A stretch of DNA of 64,000 nucleotides from Thermoleophilia bacterium. GTDB lineage: Bacteria; Actinomycetota; Thermoleophilia; Solirubrobacterales; 70-9. Below are positions 59,051 through 64,000 of this stretch, one piece after another. The stretch is from positions 1 to 64,000 of the forward strand of contig JAENWT010000006.1 of assembly GCA_016650125.1 (NCBI GenBank), read 5' to 3'. The notes under the pieces are model-generated. The model ran no database searches. It was given only the letters and a program-made list of their open reading frames with translations, and had not been told where the DNA came from. Each line of letters begins with the position of its first letter. The first letter of the stretch is position 1. The position numbers were made by a program, and so were the translations under genes.

Positions 59051-59541
59051 TCCGGGCCGTGCTCATCACGGTCAGTACTTCACGGGCCCAGAACGAGGGC
59101 GGTGGCGCCGAGCCCGATCTGAGCGGAGAGCGGCTTGCAGCACTTGCCGATTCGATCGGAGCTGAGGTGATATCCCGGGAACTGATCGCCGATGACCGCG
59201 AGCTGATCGCCCAGCGCCTCCTCCACTGGTCTTACGAGGGCGAAGCCGACCTGATCCTGACCAGCGGGGGAACGGGCTTCGCGCCTTCTGACCAGACCCC
59301 GGAGGCGACCTTGTCGGTGATCGACCGGGCGGCACCCGGCATCGCCGAGGCCATACGAGGTGCGGCCGCAGCCCACACGGACCACTGGCCGCTCTCGCGG
59401 GGTGTCGCCGGGGTCCGGGGGAGCTGCCTGATCATCAACCTCCCGGGGAGTCCCGGAAGCATTGATGAGTCAGCCCCCGTCCTGGAGCCGATACTTGCCC
59501 ATGCGATCGACCTGATCCAGGATCGGCCGACCTCGCACTGA
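59047..59541 (+). CDS. mog: Molybdopterin adenylyltransferase (Mog/MoaB)
   Basis: The 164-residue protein has AVLITVSTSRAQ at the start, then DLILTSGGTGFAPSDQTPEAT and the C-terminal LIINLPGSPGSIDES. It adenylates molybdopterin before MoeA acts. The start is TTG, overlapping the moaC stop. It closes the long nar-moa run and is followed by a hairpin. Confidence 0.93.
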   Translation: MIRAVLITVSTSRAQNEGGGAEPDLSGERLAALADSIGAEVISRELIADDRELIAQRLLHWSYEGEADLILTSGGTGFAPSDQTPEATLSVIDRAAPGIAEAIRGAAAAHTDHWPLSRGVAGVRGSCLIINLPGSPGSIDESAPVLEPILAHAIDLIQDRPTSH

Positions 59542-59545
59542 CAGG

Positions 59546-59568
59546 AGGCCCCGCGACTTGCGGTGCCT
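59546..59568 (+). terminator. Probable terminator of the nar-moa operon
   Basis: The arms AGGCCCCGC and GCGGTGCCT (one mismatch) enclose a five-base loop five bases after the mog stop. No T tract follows. Confidence 0.55.
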
Positions 59569-59579
59569 GGTGTGATTAG

Positions 59580-59602
59580 TATTTACACAGTCTGTGTAAA
59601 TA
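59580..59602. promoter_or_regulatory. Perfect palindromic operator (TTTACACA motif, site 1)
   Basis: A 23-bp palindrome centred on T59591 contains TTTACACAGTCTGTGTAAA. It lies upstream of a short frame at 59624 and faces the Cys-containing regulator gene across 170 bp. Related sequences occur at three further places in this neighbourhood. Confidence 0.65.
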
Positions 59603-59623
59603 ATAAGAGGAGGCGGACATGGG

Positions 59624-59728
59624 GTGTCGCTCGTCAACCCGGGGGAACGCGATGCCAGGCTGATGGTTGTCTTCGATCCACCTGACTTTACGAAACAGCT
59701 TGATAGCTGGCCTCCGGACAGTGAATGA
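59624..59728 (+). CDS. Short frame, possible truncated cupin C-terminus
   Basis: A 34-residue frame starts with GTG about 10 bases after AAGAGGAGG and lies downstream of the operator at 59580. The residues SLVNPGERDARLMVVFDPP resemble the C-terminal strand pair of a cupin, but the rest of the fold is missing. It may be a truncated gene. A 14-residue ATG frame also begins at 59619, so the choice is uncertain. Confidence 0.3.
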   Translation: MSLVNPGERDARLMVVFDPPDFTKQLDSWPPDSE

Positions 59729-59769
59729 AACGGGTGCCAGGGCACCGGGCTGCGAGCCCGGGCCTGCCT

Positions 59770-60447
59770 TCAGCGAGCCGCCGCAGCCAGGGGTCCGTCC
59801 ACGGTGATCAGACATCCGGCGTTCTCAGGATCCTTGACCTCGAATCCGGTCATCTCTGTCTCCGGGTCGATCGCGGCGATGAGACCACTGGTGATTCCCC
59901 GGTGAAGCCCGCAGATCAATGGTTGGCGTTCTTGCACGGCATCGCGGTACGGACAGTTGTTGAGGCAGTAGGTGAGCGTTCCGTCAGGCCCGGGTTCACG
60001 GCTGGGCTGGAAACCCATCGCCGCGAGAGCGTCGTGAAAGCGAATCTCGGGATCCATCCCGTTGCCGCCGTTCTGGGTCAGCTGAAGACCAATCTGATGG
60101 CCACCTGCTTCGATCGCTTCCGGATCCAGCCGTCCACGTTCGATGATCCGGGTGAGCCACTGGCTGAGTTCCGAGTACGCGGTCGGCCGGTGTCCTCCCG
60201 GCTTGGCCTCGGGGTTGATCGACCAGAGATCGCGTGGCCGCCCGCGGCTCCGGCGCTCGCGTTCGCTGATGACCAAGCCAGCGTCGCGCAATCGCTCCAG
60301 ATGTTTTCTGACTCCGTTGGGGTGCAGGCGAAGGCGTTGCGCCAACTCGTCCGTGGCGGCGGCTCGCCTCAGCTCGGAAAGCAGGCTGAACAGCCGGGCC
60401 CTGGTGGGCTGAGCGAGCACTGTATTTCCTTCTGCGGCGATGTCCAT
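59770..60447 (-). CDS. Winged-helix regulator with C-terminal Cys cluster (SufR/ArsR-like, probable Fe-S sensor)
   Basis: The 225-residue protein (ATG 60447 preferred over a start 36 bases upstream) has an N-terminal winged helix (QPTRARLFSLLSELRRAAA, LAQRLRLHPNGVRKHLERL) and a C-terminal domain with Cys161-x3-Cys165 (YCLNNCPY), Cys179 (LICGLHRG) and Cys212 (NAGCLI). This spacing resembles SufR-type repressors that bind a [4Fe-4S] cluster and respond to oxygen, nitric oxide or cluster supply. It is divergent from a ferredoxin and flanks the nar operon. The palindrome TTTACACA-TGTGTAAA at 59580 and related sites are its likely targets. Cluster binding is inferred, not shown. Confidence 0.8.
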   Translation of the reverse strand: MDIAAEGNTVLAQPTRARLFSLLSELRRAAATDELAQRLRLHPNGVRKHLERLRDAGLVISERERRSRGRPRDLWSINPEAKPGGHRPTAYSELSQWLTRIIERGRLDPEAIEAGGHQIGLQLTQNGGNGMDPEIRFHDALAAMGFQPSREPGPDGTLTYCLNNCPYRDAVQERQPLICGLHRGITSGLIAAIDPETEMTGFEVKDPENAGCLITVDGPLAAAAR

Positions 60448-60492
60448 GTTTACCGAGTTTCCCAAAGCGGCGTAGCCGGTCACCGGCTCGTC

Positions 60493-60522
60493 TTGATACT
60501 TTACACATGGTCAGTAGATAAA
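60493..60522 (+). promoter_or_regulatory. Ferredoxin promoter with TTTACACA operator half-site (site 2)
   Basis: TTGATA (60493-60498) and TAGATA (60515-60520) are spaced by 16 bases, like a vegetative promoter. The half-site TTTACACA (60500-60507) fills the spacer, so a bound repressor would block RNA polymerase. The second half is poorly conserved. Confidence 0.55.
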
Positions 60523-60538
60523 CCTGGAAAGGGTCGTG

Positions 60539-60796
60539 GTGACTTACGTAATCAACGAACCATGCATCGGAACAAAGGACGTTTCCTGCGTCGAGGTATG
60601 TCCGGTCGACTGTATCCACCCGACCCCGGACGAACCGAACTTCGAGGCGGAGAAGCAGCTCTACATCGATCCCGACGAGTGCATCGATTGCGATGCCTGT
60701 GTCGAGGCCTGCCCGGTCGATGCGATCACCGCGGAGGACAGCGTGCCGCCGGAATGGCAGGAGTACATCGAGATCAATGCCAATTTCTACAAATAA
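60539..60796 (+). CDS. fdxA: Seven-iron ferredoxin
   Basis: The 85-residue protein has the FdxA pattern of a [3Fe-4S]/[4Fe-4S] ferredoxin: Cys9, Cys17 and Cys21-Pro at the N-terminal side, then CIDCDACVEACPVDAIT. The extra Cys25 is normal for this family. The start is GTG (60539, or the adjacent GTG 60536) with GGAAAGGG upstream. Ferredoxins of this type often rise under low oxygen or nitric oxide, which fits the neighbouring regulator. It is followed by the hemerythrin gene. Confidence 0.92.
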   Translation: MTYVINEPCIGTKDVSCVEVCPVDCIHPTPDEPNFEAEKQLYIDPDECIDCDACVEACPVDAITAEDSVPPEWQEYIEINANFYK

Positions 60797-60820
60797 TCAT
60801 CAATCCTCGATAGTCGGGCC

Positions 60821-61264
60821 ATGAAGCGTTCTCAAGCACTTATCTCACTTTCCCATGAGCATCACCATGCACTCTTCGTTGCCAAGCTCATGAGGGATGC
60901 CACCGAGGTCGAGCCCACGGCCAGAAAGTTCGCCGATTTCTGGAATGACGAGGGCGCCCTCCACTTTCGAATAGAAGAAGAAGTACTCCTGCCGGGGTCG
61001 GATCTGCCCGGCCCTTCGGCCGATCCCGACGTCGCCCGGGTCTTCGACGAGCATCTGGACATTCGCCGGCGGGCGCTCCGGGTGCTTTCCGGTGATGCCT
61101 CAATCGACGATCTGCATCAACTGGGAACCGTTCTGGCTGATCACGTCAGGTTCGAGGAGCGTCAGCTTTTTCCGCGCATCGAGTCAAGTCTGGACGCCGC
61201 CCGGCTGGAGCAGCTGGGTAGTGACATCGAACGGGCCGAAACGGACGGCCAGCCCGACGCCTGA
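60821..61264 (+). CDS. Hemerythrin-like (HHE domain) protein
   Basis: The 147-residue four-helix protein has His residues in LSHEHHHALFVAKLMRDA, LHFRIEEEVLLPG, DEHLDIRR and ADHVRFEERQLFPRIE, matching the di-iron pattern of hemerythrins. Roles of such proteins include nitric oxide or oxygen binding and iron handling. It is 24 bases after the ferredoxin and probably co-transcribed. It supports a nitrosative-stress theme near the nitrate reductase. Confidence 0.88.
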   Translation: MKRSQALISLSHEHHHALFVAKLMRDATEVEPTARKFADFWNDEGALHFRIEEEVLLPGSDLPGPSADPDVARVFDEHLDIRRRALRVLSGDASIDDLHQLGTVLADHVRFEERQLFPRIESSLDAARLEQLGSDIERAETDGQPDA

Positions 61265-61283
61265 AGGACGGCTTTTGAAGGTC

Positions 61284-61757
61284 TCAAGTGGCGAGCACCG
61301 CGGCAAGAGCCAGTAGCCCGATACTGAGCAGACCGATCGCGGCCCGTAGCGATGCGGCCACGACCGAGCCACGTCGTACGCGTGGTGCCAGGGTTTCGTT
61401 GTCTGGCTCGCTGAGGACGCGAGTCCGCAGCCGGGTCATGCCCCGCGCCTGGACCACGCCGGCGATCAGGGAAAGGACCAGTAGAACGCCGACTATCGTC
61501 GCCGCCAGCGCCGTTCCGTCCCAGGGACGCTCCGACAGCAGTACGCCGCCGGCGGCCAGCGCAGCGGTCAGGGCCGGAGCGCCAACCAGCAGGAAGCGCC
61601 GGCCGAAAGCACGGAAGAACGCGACCCGAACCGGTGGCTCGAGTTGCTGCGCGGCGACGCGGGCGACCACGACTATCGTCACGAATCCGCCGATCCATAT
61701 ACAGGCACCCAGCAAAGCGACGAAGACCAGCCCCGGGCTCGTACTCGAGAGGATCAA
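61284..61757 (-). CDS. Four-helix membrane protein, unknown (CopD-like topology)
   Basis: The 157-residue protein has four hydrophobic segments and starts with a TTG that overlaps the stop of the upstream short frame (TTGA). The ILSSTSPGLVFVALLGACIWIGGFV opening, in parts, resembles CopD-like and related small membrane proteins, but I cannot assign it. Convergent with the hemerythrin gene, it lies downstream of an operator-like site at 61982. Confidence 0.65.
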   Translation of the reverse strand: MILSSTSPGLVFVALLGACIWIGGFVTIVVVARVAAQQLEPPVRVAFFRAFGRRFLLVGAPALTAALAAGGVLLSERPWDGTALAATIVGVLLVLSLIAGVVQARGMTRLRTRVLSEPDNETLAPRVRRGSVVAASLRAAIGLLSIGLLALAAVLAT

Positions 61758-61927
61758 CTCACCGCCACCGGAGGCTGCTCTCGCAAGTCCGGATCACCGG
61801 CCGGCACGATGAGCTGTACCAAACCGATCTGGCGTCCTGGGACGTCACCGATCAAGACTTCGGCAATCGGACTGCCGGGCAACTGGTGCCGGACTGCTTC
61901 CCCAAGTTGGAGGCAGCTGATGCTCAC
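61754..61927 (-). CDS. Short coupled frame, 57 residues, unknown
   Basis: A GTG-initiated frame whose stop overlaps the TTG start of the membrane protein gene, the arrangement seen between real operon genes in this window. The sequence (SISCLQLGEAVRHQLPGSP) is not one I recognise; it may be a cupin-like fragment. The operator-like palindrome at 61982 lies 55 bases upstream. It might be a leader that drives translation of the membrane protein. Confidence 0.4.
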   Translation of the reverse strand: MSISCLQLGEAVRHQLPGSPIAEVLIGDVPGRQIGLVQLIVPAGDPDLREQPPVAVS

Positions 61928-61981
61928 TTCTTCACCGTCCTCAGATTCGATCGTTGCCCATTTTGGCCCAAGCCTAACTTA

Positions 61982-62003
61982 TTCACACTTCTTATGTGTA
62001 AAA
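61982..62003. promoter_or_regulatory. Operator-like palindrome (TTTACACA motif, site 3)
   Basis: TTCACACTTCTTATGTGTAAA contains a perfect TTTACACA half-site on the minus strand and a near match on the other side, with a longer spacer than site 1. It sits directly upstream of the minus-strand pair 61927-61284. Confidence 0.55.
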
Positions 62004-62117
62004 GTTGATTCGGGGCTCTGTCTGGTCCAAGCGATGGTCCGGCCTTTCGCCACTTGCCGCGGCGGCCCCGGCTCTGGCGGTACTGGCGCCGATGACCCAA
62101 CATCGGTTGGCCGGCGA

Positions 62118-63395
62118 TCAGATGTTGGGACGAGCCCTCCGGAGTACCCGGCTGGCTAATACCGCCACTCTTGCTCCCAGGTAGGCGTAAAGTGCCAGCA
62201 CGGCGATCCGGGCGATCTGATCAAGATCGTCCGGTCCGGCGAGTTGGCTAACCGCCAGAAAGGCCACGCTGCCCACTGCGAATGCGGCCACCACTGAATC
62301 GCTGCGAGGTCGGGCCTTGGGCATTGGTTCGCTGAACCTGCGAACCCGTACAACGACTGCCAGTAGATGTAACAGCGAGCCGACCACCGTGAGACCGATC
62401 CAACCCACCACCAGGAGGGTTCCGGCGGCGATCCTGGTCGAGCCGGAAAACGCCAGGGCGGGACCGTCAATAATCGCGGTCGCCGAGATCAGGATGAGTC
62501 CGGCCAGCAGGAACGGCTGAGCGGCACCAACGACCCGCGCGGCCAGGGAAAGTTCGCCGGCGGCTCGCCGACGACAGTCGATCAGATTGACGAGCATCAA
62601 CACCGCACCGGCCGAAAGCGCTATCCAGCCAGTGACGGCAAGGCCGTCAAGCGACCAGGCATAGCCGACCGCAAGCGCCGAAACGCCAAATGTCCAGGTA
62701 CTGAACGAAAGACTCTGGAGCCGCGGGAAGCGGAGCTGAGTCTGAGTCAATGACGGATAGAAGGTGTGAAGGGTGCCGACGATTGCGGTGCCGAAGAAGC
62801 CAGCGAGGTTCAGAGTCATATGGGCCCCGAGCAGGAAGCCGTGCGTCCAGATCACACCATCGGCGATCAGCGAGCCGACGATCATCCCGGCTGCGAAGAA
62901 CCCGACGCAGGTCAGATACCAGCGAGTCGCCCAGGGAGCATTGCTCAGAGACCGCCGGCGCATTGTCGAAACGGCGAGAAGCCAAAGACCAAGTCCGCTG
63001 ACCAGGAAGGCGACTGCTCCCCAGAGCAGAAACGAAGCCCCCGTCGGAACGGCGACTGCAAGGGCTATGGTGCCCAGGTTCCAGAGGATCAACTGGGCGC
63101 GAACCAGGGATCGCGGGGGCGGATCGGTTGCCAGAAAAGCACCGGCGAAGAACTGGCTGGCACCCAGGACCAACTGGGAGACGCCACCCACGAAAGCCAG
63201 GTGAAGTGACAGCCAACGGCCCCAAATCCAGGGGTCAACGGTCTGCCAGATTGCGCAGATGGCGGCTGCGACGAGAAAGAAAGCGCCAGCGAGAAAGAAG
63301 GCACCGACCACATCGGTGGGGCGGAGATCGCCCGGATTTCGCGGTCGTGGCCGGCCAGAACACCGGGTTCGTTGAGTCGAAGCGCGCGGATCCAT
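62118..63395 (-). CDS. Polytopic His-containing membrane protein related to haem-copper/NnrS-like proteins
   Basis: The 425-residue protein has about twelve hydrophobic segments with conserved-looking histidines in GRWLSLHLAFVGGVSQ, LLGAHMTLNLAG, VGTLHTFYPSLTQ and VGSLLHLLAV. This pattern resembles membrane domains found with copper oxidases and with NnrS-type proteins of nitrogen-oxide metabolism. I do not see a separate multicopper domain. An operator-like palindrome precedes it (63404-63427). Its genomic company suggests nitrogen-oxide handling, but the function is not established. Confidence 0.6.
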   Translation of the reverse strand: MDPRASTQRTRCSGRPRPRNPGDLRPTDVVGAFFLAGAFFLVAAAICAIWQTVDPWIWGRWLSLHLAFVGGVSQLVLGASQFFAGAFLATDPPPRSLVRAQLILWNLGTIALAVAVPTGASFLLWGAVAFLVSGLGLWLLAVSTMRRRSLSNAPWATRWYLTCVGFFAAGMIVGSLIADGVIWTHGFLLGAHMTLNLAGFFGTAIVGTLHTFYPSLTQTQLRFPRLQSLSFSTWTFGVSALAVGYAWSLDGLAVTGWIALSAGAVLMLVNLIDCRRRAAGELSLAARVVGAAQPFLLAGLILISATAIIDGPALAFSGSTRIAAGTLLVVGWIGLTVVGSLLHLLAVVVRVRRFSEPMPKARPRSDSVVAAFAVGSVAFLAVSQLAGPDDLDQIARIAVLALYAYLGARVAVLASRVLRRARPNI

Positions 63396-63403
63396 CGGTC
63401 GAG

Positions 63404-63427
63404 TTTCTCACATGCAACATGTATAAA
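63404..63427. promoter_or_regulatory. Operator-like palindrome (site 4)
   Basis: The arms TTTCTCACATG and CATGTATAAA are separated by CAA, giving an imperfect palindrome of the same general form as sites 1 and 3. It ends nine bases before the ATG of the minus-strand gene starting at 63395, so it overlaps the promoter or leader. Confidence 0.45.
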
Positions 63428-63781
63428 AGATCCTGACCCCGGCTACCTGATTCCCCGGGGTCTGTCGAGTCCAGCAGCAGGTGGAAGAAGACGCGAGTCT
63501 TCGTCATGAGGACCCGCGGCCGCTGAGGCGGCCAGTCCCGCCTTCTCGCCTGAGACCGATCAACCGGTTCGGAAGCGGTGGACACCTTGATCGCGGTTGG
63601 CACTTTGTCCGGGTATGCTGATCACGCGTCGGGAAGGCCTCGACGAGAGGGGTCGCGGGGATGGCGACCGAATTGTCAATCAAAATGGGAGCGATAACGT
63701 GCACTGGCCCCGGTGTGATCGTTTCAAGTTGCCCCACCTCACGCCGGTTTCTTTGATTGCTTGGTGATGACGCATTGGTTC

Positions 63782-63807
63782 TTTCAGGGCCCCCGGGGGC
63801 CCTGAAA
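63782..63807. terminator. Perfect 26-bp palindrome, probable terminator
   Basis: TTTCAGGGCCCCC and its exact complement abut with no spacer, one base after the transposase stop codon. Such a GC-rich self-complementary stretch flanked by A and T runs would work as a bidirectional terminator. Confidence 0.6.
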
Positions 63808-63808
63808 T

Positions 63809-64000
63809 TCAGCTCGAAACCACCTCCTTGCCACGGTGGGAAATCCTGACCCGCTCGGCCCCGGTCCGGGCGGTGAGGGTGAGTCCAACCAAAGCGACCG
63901 GAACCGAGTAACGGTTCTGCCGGGCCGTGATCAGGGATTTGCGGTCAACTCTCACCTGGCTCGGCTCGTCGCAGGCGCGACCATCGCTGTCTTCGCGATC
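63809..64000 (-). CDS. IS21-type transposase (IstA-like), C-terminal part, cut by window edge
   Basis: The last 63 codons of a minus-strand gene run off the right edge. They match the C-terminal beta-barrel region of IS21/Mu-type transposases: VRVDRKSLITARQNRYSVPV followed by ARTGAERVRISHRGKEV. In intact IS21 elements an ATPase gene (istB) follows istA directly. None is present downstream, so the element is truncated or is a single-gene variant. Confidence 0.8.
   Translation of the reverse strand, partial: DREDSDGRACDEPSQVRVDRKSLITARQNRYSVPVALVGLTLTARTGAERVRISHRGKEVVSS

Larger units (their letters stand above)
63396..63808. other. Intergenic stretch leading to the IS21-type transposase
   Basis: No coding sequence is convincing here. 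It holds the operator-like site at 63404-63427 and, around 63676-63745, sequence (GGGAGCGATAAC and GTTTCAAGTTGCCCCACC) that looks like the terminal part of an IS21-type element, judged from general resemblance only. Confidence 0.4.

Noticed and set aside
59580-59602. FNR/CRP-type binding site
   Set aside because: The TTGAT-N4-ATCAA consensus is absent, and the palindrome TTTACACA-N3-TGTGTAAA does not fit it.

Overview
The window looks like chromosomal DNA of a high-GC actinobacterium, probably from the Thermoleophilia/Solirubrobacterales side. This is an inference from the coenzyme F420 genes with a fused FO synthase, frequent GTG/TTG starts, strong G/C third-position bias and the fur-catalase pair. 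No 16S rRNA or other placing marker is present.

Region by region: 1-3.1 kb is a hairpin-rich intergenic stretch, then a fur-type regulator overlapping a catalase gene, bracketed by copies of a ~58-bp inverted repeat. 3.1-3.5 kb encodes a cupredoxin lipoprotein. 3.7-7.0 kb holds FO synthase copy 1 (fbiC), a cofC paralogue, and a short relic that fuses pieces of npdG and cofD. 7.05-24.06 kb is a catabolic island: aldehyde dehydrogenase, luciferase-like oxidoreductase, enolase-superfamily enzyme, class III aminotransferase and BioY on the minus strand; pxpA-pxpB-pxpC plus a biotinyl carrier and biotin carboxylase on the plus strand; a PucR-type regulator; and a CUT2-type ABC importer. 24.1-30.0 kb has FO synthase copy 2 and the intact F420 set (cofE, cofC, cofD, npdG) plus a RibD/DHFR-like reductase. 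30.0-40.5 kb carries acyl-CoA and ketone-body metabolism (hotdog thioesterase, HMG-CoA lyase, 3-hydroxyacyl-CoA dehydrogenase, acyl-CoA carboxylase beta chain, acetoacetyl-CoA synthetase) around a secreted ice-binding-like protein, an L,D-transpeptidase and a PAP2 phosphatase. 40.5-44.4 kb has five tRNA genes, a DJ-1/PfpI protein, an alpha/beta hydrolase, a LAGLIDADG-type endonuclease gene and an IS3 relic. 44.5-59.5 kb is one long plus-strand run for nitrate respiration and its cofactor: narGHJI, narK, moaA, modABC, moeA, a moaD-moaE fusion, moaC and mogA, with mobA on the other strand. 59.5-63.4 kb contains a Cys-containing wHTH regulator, a 7Fe ferredoxin, a hemerythrin and two membrane-protein genes, several preceded by a shared TTTACACA palindrome. 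The right edge enters an IS21-type transposase.

How the genes work together: the molybdenum block makes, loads and supplies the cofactor needed by NarGHI, and the adjacent Fe-S-type regulator probably controls a small nitrosative or low-oxygen regulon. The island between the two F420 loci reads as a pathway that imports a compound, opens a cyclic amide with an ATP/biotin-dependent Pxp-type enzyme, transaminates the amino acid and oxidises the semialdehyde. The substrate is not determined by the sequence. The two F420 loci look like an ancestral duplication in which one copy has decayed to fbiC, cofC and a fused npdG/cofD scrap.
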